From Hymenopellis radicata (taxonomy: Eukaryota > Basidiomycota > Agaricomycetes > Agaricales > Physalacriaceae), in contig JADNRX010000043.1 in assembly GCA_015501595.1 (NCBI GenBank), positions 1 through 64,000 on the forward strand: a stretch of 64,000 nt of DNA, read 5' to 3'. Made by a program: the position numbers and the translations under genes. A model generated the notes under the pieces. The model was given only the letters and a program-made list of their open reading frames with translations, was not told the DNA's origin and did no database searches. Shown piece by piece: positions 10,809-22,019 of the stretch (positions are counted from its first letter, which is position 1; each line of letters opens with the position of its first letter).

Positions 10809-12364
10809 CTATGGAGTTTCCGCAGGTTGTAAAATCTCAAGTAAAATGGAGGCAACCGAACGTCTCAATAAACCGGGATCTCGTCGGAGACGAATGATAT
10901 GCAACGCGTCATGCAGCCTATCCTCGATCCACCGTAGGCGTTCGTCGAGATGAATCACGAAAGGCCATTGCGGAGCGGTATTCGAGGAGGGAGGCGAGAA
11001 CTCAGCTATAGGGAAGCGACCACTGATATTAATGCGGTCGAGATTGCCCTGAACAAGGTGAGTAAATACGGATGACGGGTGGCACAGTTGATGTGTACTC
11101 AACGGGTTTAATAAGGTCGAGGAGCAGATCAGTGAGATACCGTTTTAAGACAATAGTGTGCGTCCGCGCACGAACTATCTTCAGTGCCTCATGAATGCGC
11201 ATGTCCACCCATAGCATTCTACGATCAATCTGAACGACATAAGGCCAGTACCTTTCAGGGATCAGCGACTGTAGGTCTGAAGTCTGAGTGTGATCGGATG
11301 GAGCGGGGGTGGAGGCGGTTTTAGGCAGCCCATGTACTCTAGTGACCGGTTGAGTAGGCAGCCCGTGTACTCTAGTGACCGGTTGAGTAGGCAGCCCGTG
11401 TACTCTAGTGACCGGCTGAGTCGATGGAGACTGAAGGAGCTGAATGGGAACGTCAAGTTGAATCATCAGCTCTGACAGTCGATAACATACGAGATTGATA
11501 TCCATTAGGTCTGTTGACGTCGATGGCGTGTAGAATGGTGGGGCGGTGGAAACAGTGTGATCAGGATGTGTTCCTTGCTTCTTGGGAGGCACCACATGTG
11601 AGTTATACGGGCGCAAGTACATCATAACGAATACACACCAGAGAGTAATTGAAGTCGTGAAAGTTGGAATGGCGAGGTGCGCTGCCTTCCACCTGCTGTT
11701 GAGGTGTGTAACTCGCAAAATCAACCGAGGGAGTAGGCTGACGTGGCAGCGAGGAAGCAGCAATAGAGTGAGAGTAAGATGAGCCTGGATCGGTATGAAT
11801 CAAGGAAGGATTCAAAAAATAACCCTGCGGGTGGTTCGACTCAGAAGGATAGGCCCTCGAATCGTTGCCTTGAAACTGGTGAGCGAACGTCTTATAAAGG
11901 GAGTGAATTGTTTGCCTTGGTTTTGGTGATACGCGGGGTTGCAGGGCGGCGCAGGATCACGTGCGGTCTAGACGATAAGTCTCAATCGCGTTCTGCAATG
12001 CTGAGAGACGCGTACATTGAATGTGCTCGGTGTAAATTGAGGTCCAGTCATCGAAGAATGCATTGAGCCAGGATACGGATGTTCTCCAGCCGACGGAACT
12101 ACCGAAAGAGTCTGGTCGATGTTCGACTTCCAGTCATCTCGCAATACTGATACGAAATCGGTGGAGAGGCGCTATGAGCAGATCAGTCAAACCACGTATG
12201 CTACCTCGAAATGCTGAAAGACGTACATAGGAGTTGTTACTGTTGGTATTCCAGCTGTCGAGGTGAAGACAGAAACTATCGAGGAGGCGCTTATGGGCAT
12301 CAGCTTCTTCAGCACTTTGCGCTGCAGGCGCGGACGAATCATAGAGACCCCCGGGAAGCATCAA
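10809..12364 (-). CDS. hypothetical protein with a duplicated C-terminal helical motif and 11-residue repeats
   Basis: The coding character is best from about 11590 down to 10809. The protein carries three copies of TQPVTRVHGLP, then two homologous segments: 'WPYVVQIDRRMLWVDMRIHEAL' near 11250-11190, followed by LKRYLTDLLLDLIKP, and 'WPFVIHLDERLRWIEDRLHDAL' near 10965-10900, followed by LLRRSVASILLEILQP. An intron (GTTGAG...TTCAG, about 11101-11045) joins the two in frame. Upstream exons are probable (MMLPGGLYDSS at 12364; a Q/P-rich piece near 11770-11650), but their joins are uncertain. No known family was recognised. The repeated W-x-x-x-hydrophobic-D-R unit looks like a tandemly duplicated helical domain. 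Confidence 0.42.
11324..11422 (-). repeat. 33-bp tandem repeat, three units
   Basis: Units at 11324-11356, 11357-11389 and 11390-11422 differ at only a few positions. On the minus strand each encodes the 11-residue unit TQPVTRVHGLP, so the array lies inside the hypothetical protein gene and keeps frame. Such minisatellites expand and contract easily. Confidence 0.9.
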
Positions 12365-12477
12365 AAGACCATTAGAGATGAGCGGAAACGAAACAAGTAA
12401 TTGTACGGTATTTATGGTATGCCAAACGTGAATTTAGGACCATCAGCGCTGATGCGCACAACCTTCCAGACCATGCA

Positions 12478-13613
12478 TCAGAACTCCACGTTTGTTGTAC
12501 TACCCAGAGTTGAGAAATGCTCCGGTGAATTGAGTTTTCCGCGAGAAGGACTTACAACAGTGTATCGGTGACGTTATTACTATTCAGTCCACGTCGACTA
12601 TATTCCGAAACGCGGCGCTCAAAGAAATTTGTCTTGCCCTGCAGGGATATAAGCTCCATGAACCCGAAGGGGTTGGAGACATTATAGTAGCGAGCGACGT
12701 CGAGACTGACGAGTAAATAATCCGCCACGAATTTCACGTATTGGATCATTAGATCGGCGGACATGCCAGGTAAAGGTTCGGGTAGCGCGTCTTCAGACAA
12801 TAAGTGAGAAGTTTGTAAGGAAAAACAAAAAGAAACGAACAATGCCAGAAGGAGAACTCGACCTCGCATGCATCCAAAATGATGGATAGGATGGTGTTGT
12901 CGTCGAGGCGATGCTTCAGCTGCTTATACAGAAAGCACGCGAATTCGGTGTGCAGGCCTTCGTCACGACTGATGAACTCGTTAGATGAGGTTAATCCCGG
13001 GAGCAGACCCCGTGTCTTCAACCAGAAGATCGCGGCGAATGAGCCGGAGAAGAATATGCCCTCGACAGCAGCAAATGCGACAAGCCTCTGGGCAAATGCG
13101 GCGTCACTCGATATCCAACGTAACGCCCATTCCGCCTTCATCTTTACACAGTCCACCGTTTCTATCGCACGAAAAAGACGGAGCTTTTCTGCGGCATCGG
13201 GGATCAGAGTGTCGATAAGGAGCGCGTAGGTCTCGCCATGAATGTTCTCCATCGTAGCCTGGAATGTATAGAAATATCGCGCCTCCGGAACCTTCACCTC
13301 GGAGCAGAAACGTTCCAACAGATTCTCGTTGACGATTGCATCGCTTGAAGCAAAGAACGCCAAGATCATCGAGAATAAGTGACGCTCTACGTCAGTAAGC
13401 GTCTTCCACTGGTGGACATCGCCAGACAAATCGATCTCTGCTGAAGTCCAGAAGGAGGCTTCAGAGACCTTGTAGTAATGCCATATCTGAAAGGTGGTGA
13501 TGAATACGCAAAGAGGCATGTTGGGGACTCACATCAGCATGTTGAATGGGGTATAGGGTCAGGCGCGACACGGAATCCTGCAGGATAGGTTCCTCTAAGT
13601 CGCGGGGATCCAT
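12478..13613 (-). CDS. RNR2: ribonucleotide reductase small subunit (R2)
   Basis: Exons 13533-13613, 12841-13486, 12556-12790 and 12478-12499 join in frame to 327 residues. Class I R2 features are all present: [20 protein letters not shown], the first iron ligand in EIDLSGD, MENIHGE with Glu and His ligands, [10 protein letters not shown], and [10 protein letters not shown] with the last Glu and His. The radical Tyr lies in ARYFYTFQ. The final 22-nt exon gives the C-terminal FTTNVEF, the heptapeptide-type tail that docks on the large subunit. With the large subunit the enzyme makes dNTPs in the cytosol. The start is the first ATG in frame; an upstream exon is possible because fungal R2 proteins usually have a longer N-terminus (often about 390-410 residues in total). 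Confidence 0.93.
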
Positions 13614-14271
13614 CGGAGTATGCTAATGGCGCATCAGAATGCTGCGGCGAAGACGACGTTGAAACTGACCGAGCAGTCGGGATAGGCACGGTGTATAAGA
13701 ATGTAGGGCAGACGGTGAACTTGAACACGTTGAGTTCAGGGCTTTTAATTCAGGGAGAATATGACCAGAGTGAATCTACACATCCTGTAAGAAATGTACG
13801 TGAGTAGCGCTAGCCCAAGTCAAGACACGTTAACATGCCCTCATTTACCAAGTTCCATGATGGACCTACGTTGGATGATAGCAACGAGTTACGGCTATCT
13901 GCATTTTGATGGCACCGGGGAGGAACGAAGTATGAGGAACAACGGATGTCAGTGTGAAGGAAAAGACCGAGAAGTTAGTCACAGACCGGAGTGCGGATGT
14001 GACTCGGCATGGTTTGTGATGCTATGCGACCACGTGTCTTACGCGACTAAAACTGGGCGACAATGGAATGCTTTCACTACGCGCTGCGGTGGAACTCTGA
14101 GTAATGAGACTCGTTCTACGCTAAGGAGATTCTGCTCACAAGTCCGTGGATTTAACAGCTCCATAGAGATCTCGCCGGTTGGATCTGATGTGGTCGTTGG
14201 CATGTTGGGTGTGGAGGTATAAAGGTAACATGCTTTGCTACAAGTACTCATCACGACTTCATAAAGCGACA
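13614..14271. other. intergenic between divergent genes
   Basis: This separates RNR2 (minus) from the acidic protein gene (plus), so it probably holds both promoters. A 142-codon plus-strand frame at 13794-14222 has unnatural composition and no splice context and is not called a gene. Confidence 0.5.
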
Positions 14272-15012
14272 ATGGGATCGCTCAGCGAGTGTACGTATCA
14301 ATGTATGGAAGGACACAGTTAGCTGAATTTAGATATCAGATGATTCGGAGGCAGAGGCATCTTCTGATAAAGAGGCTCTCGTAACCTACCCTGACATCGA
14401 CATATTGAATGACGAGTATGAGCTCGTCGGGATGGGCCCTCATCTTCTTACTTATCCCGACGACGATGATTCCGGCGACTATGTACAGGTGCATACACCA
14501 TCGGACGAGTCTCGCAGTGATACATACGGCAACGATTCTACGCGTGAGTACGGAGCCTCTACCGTCGACGAAGAGTCTAGTTCGGGTAATAGCACACGAG
14601 CTTGTGTGTTTCATTGTGTACTGATGTTGAACATATATAGAAAGCGACAAAGAGGCGTACAACGGTGGATACCGACGAGGTGAGTGCACAGCGCCGTCTT
14701 TCACTAAACGAATTGTGAATGTGGTACAGATTCATTCGTATGTTCAGATTCAGAAGTGGTGTACGAGTCCTCGGAAGACAGTGGTCACGCATCGCGAACG
14801 GGGTCAGTGGAGCCGCGGACTATCGAACATCGAGCTGGCGGATACAAGAGGAAGTCCAACGTTATAGAAAGGGAGGATGAAGGCGACAGTAAGTCGAATA
14901 ACATGCATTGATGTCATGTACAGTCGTGACCGTGTGCGCTTTAGGTGATGAACATGTGTCCAAGAAGACGCGCTCGTATCATTTGCATTCGAACGACAAG
15001 GAGGGATTCTAG
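14272..15012 (+). CDS. acidic Ser/Asp/Glu-rich hypothetical protein
   Basis: Five exons (14272-14290, 14340-14585, 14641-14679, 14730-14888, 14945-15012) join in frame to 176 residues starting MGSLSEYDSEAEASSDKE. The whole protein is rich in S, D, E and Y, with a small basic patch near the C-terminus (GGYKRKSN, then SKKTRSYH). It is probably intrinsically disordered and possibly nuclear. No domain was recognised. It is divergent from RNR2 and may share a promoter region with it. All introns have GT...AG ends and conserve phase, which supports a real gene. Confidence 0.6.
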
Positions 15013-15696
15013 AGCAAGCTGCTGTAAATGCACAAATGCAGTAGAAAAACAAACAGTGATGAGGCCATAGTGTAGGCTCGACCGCAAAGATCGGCATGGA
15101 AGAGTGAGACATAGTAAGATGTCTTTGCCGATCGCGATCCGGTGTTATGTGTTAACGGTTACTGAGAACATCGGGACGCCTCGCGAGTGCGCTCACTCTT
15201 CTCGTCGCGATGGCGGATTATATTGGTGGAGCGAGTCTGCTTCAAGTCTGGCGCTTCGAGCTCCAGGATGCTTCTGCGTGGAATGAAAGTACTGTGTATA
15301 GGTGCTGCGGTGGAGTGGCGTGAGAACTTCTGAGTTCAAAAGCAACTTCTTTCCACATACATCGTCGTGCTCAGTCTCCCCCACTACGATAAACGACTCT
15401 GTACACCATTGCGTGCCTTGCTGTAATCGATCCGACAACGTCGATTCTAAATAAGTTATGTTCAACAGCGCGGTCGACGAAGATGATCGAGCTATCACCA
15501 AAGTCAGTCTCGACGCACATTTGAGTTCCACGTTTAGCTCATCATCGCCTCAGAGAGTGTATAACAGTAACGGGCGTCGGTCCACTGCCACTGCACGAGT
15601 GACCGCGGTATCTCGTGTAAATGATGTATCACTCAGTGAAGTGAGTGTCCGCCTGAATATACGCCATGCACAGGAACTCATCTTCTTCGCCAGGAA
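15013..15696. other. intergenic with a weak open frame
   Basis: A plus-strand frame at 15458-15724 (88 codons, Ser/Arg-rich, start MFNSAVDED) overlaps the start of the next gene and may be an upstream exon or chance. Nothing else is supported. Confidence 0.35.
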
Positions 15697-17147
15697 ATGT
15701 CGTCTGCCCATACAAGTCAAGTGAAGAGGAACAAACGGAAAGAAAGACTTAGCGAAACAGCGGAAGATGAATCTATGGAGGTCAGCGCCACGCTCTTGTG
15801 TCCGTTAAGTTCCCCTCATCCGTGTTATAGGTGTCGATCGCGAAAAGATCTCGGCCTACAATTGCCCACCATTTCGAATCCGACCAGTCTGACGGCAGCC
15901 ACGAGATTGGAAGAGTATGTTCCATTCGGTATTTTTGATGTTCACGGTCTCATTGATCCAACAGAAGCCAGTCGGCCTATATCAAGGACATAGACAGCCC
16001 TCTACAGATGATGACGGTTTGCCCCCTCCATATCCCAGCCTGCGCTATCCGTTCCCGTGGGACAAGCTGAAGGCACAGGCCCTTCGGGAAATTGTTACCT
16101 TCACACTAGGTATACCATTTGTCGGCAACAAACGCCGTGCCATCCTACGTCTGACCCAAGTGCAAACCGAGGGGTGTACGTATTTACGTACATCACCAGT
16201 AACAGTAATCTGATCGATATCTTCTAGTGGACAAAGCTATCGAGGCCGAACAACAGTACAAGCGCGAAAATCCAATCAGTTCAGCTAAAGCACGGCGTCA
16301 AAAAGCGACAGCAGAAGAACCCTCTATTGTTGTTCGGCGCTCTGAACGTAAACGAGCTGTTCGTCAACGATCTTTAGAAGAAATTCTTGCCGGTCCAGAT
16401 GACGACGTCCTCTCCGATTATGAGAGTGCGTCCGGCTCTCCTGTTGGATCAGTGTCCGCGGTCATGCCGATTCAACGGACCGCAGCAAAAAATTCATCCC
16501 GTACTCGGCGCTCTCAACGTAAACCAGCTGTCGAGCAACAAGAAGATACTGCAGTTACAGGTGATAACACACCGGATGACCTCTACTATAGTGCATGGAG
16601 CCCCCTGTCCACAGCCCCGCAACGTGATGGAAAGGACGTGCATTCCATCGACTCCGTTGTGGCGTTGCCACCTATGAAACGCGAGAAGTCATTCCGAGCT
16701 CTTACGTTCGATAGGACGTCTCCCTCTCACTTCCTCGAATCGAAGCCAACATCACCCCCATCTTCCATTGGCACCAACTATTTTTTCCTCCCTCATCAGC
16801 TACAGAGGGATCGTAATGATACCATGCCGTCCGCCAATATGTTCGGCAACGTTGCTCGTGGTTACAGCTCGGCCCACACTTCAACATGGACGAATATCGG
16901 ACAGTCCGAAGCTGTTTCTAGCAAAAATGAATTCGACGATGTTATGCATCTCCTTCCTAGCATCATGAAAGCGCCTCGTGGAAGCAAGGAATACAAGGCC
17001 ATGGCCTCATTCGTACTCTTTGAGTTGTCAACGAACAGCAAACTGGAGAACGCAATCCGCGCGGCAGACTCGCCAGATATGAAGGAGGAGTTAATTCGCC
17101 TATTGCTAGAGAAACGCATGACAGCGATGTCGCAGATGGAAGCGTAA
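15697..17147 (+). CDS. nuclear protein with SAP-like motif
   Basis: Exons 15697-15780, 15831-15914, 15965-16175 and 16228-17147 join in frame to 432 residues starting MSSAHTSQVKRNKRKE. After a basic N-terminus, a PWDKLKAQALREIV...GIPFVGNKRRAILRL segment fits the SAP-type helix-extended-loop-helix (two amphipathic helices separated by a G-rich loop) found in chromatin and RNA-processing proteins. A charged low-complexity region follows (VVRRSERKRAVRQRS and a similar TRRSQRKPAVEQQ), and a helical C-terminus ends in LLLEKRMTAMSQMEA. The protein is probably nuclear. The SAP assignment is by pattern. The exon 1 donor (GTCAGC) is weak. Confidence 0.6.
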
Positions 17148-17905
17148 AGGTCAAAACCCACTTCCCCAATGGCTCCTCACTCCACCCTGCCGCTTCATCT
17201 TGCATATTTCTCTCCGACTCACTATCTTCCTCCCGCTACCACCCTTTCGTTTTCTCTGGCATTCTCGCCTTCAACCCCCACGCTGCCTCGTTTACATCCA
17301 TATGTTTGCACGCTCCTAGTTAACATATCGTCGTGTGAGGGGTTCAGGTTTGTTATGTTATCTTGTATTGACTTTTGTACTGTGTTGTAGTTATGATTAG
17401 TGTTGTCTTGTAGTCCATTTCCATGATCAGACTTGTTGTAGAGAACCGTCGAGAGAAGTGTTCACTAGCCCATATATTGACATTTTGCCGTTTTCACATC
17501 ATGTAAGCGCTTCGGGGACTGAAGCGCTCGAGCATCCCCAGCATCTAAGTAATCTTTCCGGATTATATTCTTGAAAACAATTGACTTGGGCGTAACTCCA
17601 AAATAGAGCGTGCCCATGCCGGCGTGTATCTTACACTGGTTACCGATCGACCCGTATTCCGTTCATCGCCGCCGTGCATAGCCGGAATTCCTGATGGGAT
17701 CGAACAGTGGATTCCTGCCTTAAACTTTCATCATATGCTCTTTCTGTCCCTTCATAATGTAGGTCTAGGTCACAAATAAGCGACCCCTGCACTGGGTAGG
17801 CGCTCTCACGCAAGTGCATGTGTTTTTCATAATGTGAGGACTTGTTGCCGGCGTTCGGGAGGCGCCGTGGGCATACGCGCGCTTCTTGTGCACGTTCGAC
17901 CACCA
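17148..17905. other. intergenic; contains an 8-bp inverted repeat
   Basis: No gene is supported. An exact inverted repeat AGCGCTTC ... GAAGCGCT at 17506-17528 can form a short hairpin with a 7-nt loop. It sits between the 3' end of the SAP-like gene and the 5' end of RFC3; a role in 3' processing is possible but not shown. Confidence 0.5.
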
Positions 17906-19518
17906 ATGTCTTCCATTCGCAAACAGGATGGCACCCGACAACGCGTTCGCGACCCAGAGGACCCGTATCGCAAATTTAAATTCCCGTTCTCTCAATTTGC
18001 TCCTCGCACTCTTGCGTCTCTTCATTATCACAGTGCTCTCTCCGATCGACTGAAGGCACTGGTGAGGTTTCTTGAAGAACTGGTGACATAATTTCCTCAC
18101 TAGTCATTAGGCAAACGATGACAACTTTCCGCATATGTTGTTTTACGGTCCTTCAGGTGCGGGGAAAAAAACACGTATAGCATGCACCCTACGAGAATTA
18201 TTCGGACAAGGAGCGGAAAAGGTGAGTTAGTGGGTCTCGCTTTTCCAAGCCAACTAAGGCGAAATCGACAGCGGAGAAACGTGCAGCGCGTGTTTGTGTC
18301 GCATACGAATCATAAATACGAGGTCGCTATTGTCCAGAGCAACTTCCACTTTGAAATGAACTGGTCCGTATTCAGCCACTTCGTACACTTACCAAGTATA
18401 ACACCCCTATAGTGGCGGAGCTGCAGACACTGCCGTGATACAGCAACTAATGAAAGACATAGCGGAAACGCAGGCGGTGAATGCAACGAGAAGGTTCAAA
18501 GGTAGGCGCCGAATGTACATTCGATTCTCTTTGGCCGACAGACAAGGACAGTTCTCGTGTTACACGAAGCTGGGTTGCTCTCGCAAGTCGCTCAATCCGC
18601 TCTTCGACGAAGTATGGAAACATACGCCAACAACTTGCGGATAATCCTTTGCACGGAGAGTATCGGTCGTATCATCGATCCCATCAAAAGCCGATGTCTC
18701 TTGACGCGAGTAGCCGCTCCTACGCCCGAAGAGGTGACAGACATATTACAGAGGAGACATTTGATTCACTCTTCACACAGATGCATTCGGCTCTACAATA
18801 TGTGTCTCGTTGTGCGGGATTCGCCCTACCAGAAGATTCCACAAATGTCATTATTGAGACGTCTGGACGAAACATGCGCCAGGCTATCCTCATACTAGAA
18901 ATGATGCGAATGAAAGGGTGAGTAATGACTCCCATCCTCGTTGGCACGTCATGTATTCATTCATCGTACATAGACGCGGTCCGTTTAAAATATCAGAGAT
19001 CGACTTACCAGACTGGAAGATCGCGTGCCATGAAATCGGCAATATGATTCTGGCGGACCAGACGCCCAAGAGTGTGGCGAACATTCGCCGGAGGATTTAT
19101 GAACTCTTGTCTCGCTGCATACCCGCCGCGGTGATTTTCAAGGTATGACAACAATCACAACGTTCATTACGATAATATTCATCTGTCCGTTCAGGATGTA
19201 GCGGAGTACCTCGTCGGGATTGTTGACGAGAGCATCCGATCGGACATAGTTCACTGGACAGCTGTCTATGTAAGTGTCATCCCGAGATAGGCGAGTGTGC
19301 TTATCATATTCTCTGTGATCAGGAGCTTCGTACACATGTCGGGCGTAAAGATATATATCATCTCGAAGCATGGGTGATCAAAATCATGCGAGTCTACCAG
19401 GTGAGCATTTCGGCATGTCTTTGCGCGTTGTATTGGTAGTGATACACGTCAGCATTTCCTCTGTGGCGTTCCAATGGATGATAACTACCAAATAAGGTCA
19501 TTGGCAGCTTTGGACTAG
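17906..19518 (+). CDS. RFC3: replication factor C subunit 3 (clamp loader, yeast Rfc5 type)
   Basis: Ten exons join in frame: 17906-18061, 18111-18221, 18272-18363, 18413-18501, 18552-18733, 18781-18917, 18974-19142, 19195-19269, 19323-19400, 19453-19518 (384 residues). AAA+ features: ALSDRLKAL; Walker [24 protein letters not shown]; a Walker B equivalent in [29 protein letters not shown]; and sensor/SRC region [10 protein letters not shown]. The collar domain is marked by [24 protein letters not shown] and [11 protein letters not shown]. It belongs to the RFC complex that loads PCNA. Oddities: the usual N-terminal W-V-D-K-Y-R-P box is replaced by SQFAPRTL after a 30-residue extension, and the overall sequence is unusually diverged, yet no frame break occurs. 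A fast-evolving true copy fits better than a pseudogene. Confidence 0.88.
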
Positions 19519-19846
19519 CATTCTGTGGACGATTAGCTTCATCTCTCATGTTTTAAATAATATGACCATGTTCAGTGTGGCGACCTCATCCGGCGTTGAA
19601 TCCATCTCTACTGAATGACCGCACGTTTCGGTTTTAGATTGACAGCATTATTGCATGACAGTCGTTACTTTCGAACTCGCGACATGCGATGATGGGAGAT
19701 GAAAGTCTACATTTCCATTCTACACTCATTCAGGCATAGAGGTAGGTACTTCAGATACAGCATCCGTTTTGGATGGTAGGAAAGGGCTGCCCGCGTGAAT
19801 GCACCATCATAGGCCGTTAGTGCACTTTGGAACTGCATACGTCAAG
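19519..19846. other. intergenic between convergent genes
   Basis: About 330 bases between the 3' ends of RFC3 and the LRR-like gene. No feature is visible beyond likely 3' UTRs. Confidence 0.5.
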
Positions 19847-21356
19847 TCAGCGCAACCTGTAAATGTGAACTGGGCTTGGCATACCGCGTGGTTCGAGGAA
19901 AGATCGCTCGTGAATTGATAGATCTTGGACCTTGATCTCCAATAGGCCTTTACTGTTGATGGAGGTGAGACATTTGCGGACAACCGGGAGATACGTGTTC
20001 TTGAACAGGTCAACAGCGTCCGGATAGTCGCTGTCGTACATCTCGTCGTCCAGGTCGAGCACCATCGTGAATGAAACAAGTTCTAGTGCTGGATACCTGC
20101 CGTGGTCGAACGCGCCGTCCAATTCATCCAGGATCGACAGGTTGGCTTGCTGCTCGTCGAATATGACAGCAAGGTTGATACAGCGAAGGTTGCAAGCCGC
20201 TCTGCCCATATCGCGGAGATTCACCACCAGATCCGTCAAAAGGGTGTGATAAAACGTCAACCGGATACGCTGGATGTTCAACATTGACTCAAAGCAAAGG
20301 AGGATAGGATCGTAAGGATCAATGTCCCACTTGTTCTCTGGTGAAAGATAATGAGCTTGACAGATAGGCACAATCATAGAAAGAGGATACCTTTACAGTA
20401 TAGGTCAAGTACTTCGAGTGAGTCCTTGAAAATGCCGATAAGGTCTAAAAAGGTAATCACAGCGCATTCGCCCAACACAACGCGCAGGGTGTGCAACGGA
20501 ATCTGGCCCCGAGTATTACGCGCCCAAATCCTGGCGTGGTTGCTCAACGCTGGTCGTGTGATATCGAGGAACAACCATCGTAGACTGCGACCGAAGCGGG
20601 GTGCAGGGACTCCACGCCCTGGTAGATACCATGACTGGTTGTCCGCTGGCATTCCACCAATGGCCAACGACGTAAGATGGGGAGATCCGGTTAGCATGGC
20701 TCCCACACCCAGGACGTCAAACTTGCAACTCCAGATGACCAAGCCGCGTAGTTTAGGGGCACGGAATGTGGCGGTCTGAGCGCGTCGGATGATACCGCCA
20801 CGTACTTCGAGAATAGCAAGCTGCGGCAGAACGTGTGACAGCACGGAGAATGCCACAGGACGCGCGCATTCCTCTACCCGTAGATGGGTAATGGATGAGG
20901 TCAAATGCTTGCGGTCGGACGGGATGAGAAGGGATTCATATTCGGTGTCGTCAGATCGGGCGCATCTAATGATACGCCATGCTTCATCCAACAGAGATCT
21001 AGTGACGAAGGGGCCTTGTTTAAAAGGATCGGGCGGAGTTGTAATGTGCTGTGGTGGGGCTGCTGGAGATATGTCCGGTGCTGGAAGCTGAGGATAGGAC
21101 ACCGCCGACGAGGCGGTATAGGCATCTTGATCGGCCTGCGAGTTACCATGTAATGGCAGATCCAATTGAAAAGGTCGAAACGGGTCAGCCGTTGCCTGAA
21201 TAAGTGAATGGGCAGTAAGTCAATGAAAGATATTAACGGCGATGCAGACGACACCTGAGATAGGCTTGGAGAAATATCCCTCGTAGAGGTGCGCCGCGTG
21301 AAAGGACAGACATGATCAATGTCAAGCCTCATGTCATTTCGACGGAGAGTGAACAT
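19847..21356 (-). CDS. leucine-rich-repeat-like protein, F-box-associated type
   Basis: Exons 21255-21356, 20391-21195 and 19847-20337 join in frame to 465 residues, starting MFTLRRNDMRLDIDHV. The middle has irregular leucine-rich spacing: SITHLRVEECARP, LPQLAILEVRGG, APKLRGLVIWSCKF, SPHLTSLAIGG, RSLRWLFLDIT, then SLEVLDLYCK and LELVSFTMVL. This is the style of the LRR halves of Agaricomycete F-box proteins, but no clear F-box is visible at the N-terminus, so a role in ubiquitin ligase substrate choice is only inferred. The C-terminus ends in SPVHIYRLR. Confidence 0.62.
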
Positions 21357-22019
21357 TGTGATAGTCTGATTGAAGAGGAGCAATATGCGTTGGGCAAGGT
21401 ATGAAGACTTGGTGGACCGAGAACGAACCGTTGAGAGGTATGTATATATGGACACCCAACAGTGACGCCGGGTCAAGTCATCGGGCGTAGAACGAGTATG
21501 AGAGTCGGTCCAGTTTCGGAACCAGAAAACACGAGAAGAGCGCGAGGTACGCGTTGGCGCATACGCCGCATAGTTATCACGGTCGAGAGTACCACCACCT
21601 CGGGTAGTACCGCGAAACTGAGGAGATTTACGTGCTAGTCCGGAGTAATGATGATGGAGCTGAGTACAAGTGTAACGCCTGGTTAACAGACGAGTAGAAT
21701 CGAGACGCGTGACGTTATGAAGGCACATCACGCTTATGATTAACTTTCTTGGCGTTGGCCTTGATGGCCGTTCCCCAGGTTGTCGATCTCGACAAGATAC
21801 ACAGGTCTATCAGACGATCTATACAACCGCTTTCACATGCAATTGGCAGCGCCTTCCACGACTATGCGGACGAGTATGTGCAAGAGTCCGATGCTCGGGT
21901 ATAGGCTGCGCGAAGTTAGGAAGAGACGTCTGGTCCCGGCCTGCACAGTTTTGAGCACTACCTAGGGCCAAACCAGCTCCATAAAATGACGCCCATGAAT
22001 CTGAATGTATCATTCCACA
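21357..22019. other. intergenic between divergent genes
   Basis: Frames on minus (to 21731) and plus (21736-21965) are short and basic and lack splice support. Probably the shared promoter region of the LRR-like and F-box genes. Confidence 0.45.

Noticed and set aside
13794..14222. 142-codon plus-strand open frame in the RNR2 upstream region
   Set aside because: Composition is not protein-like, no motif or splice context; it lies between two divergent genes where a promoter is expected.
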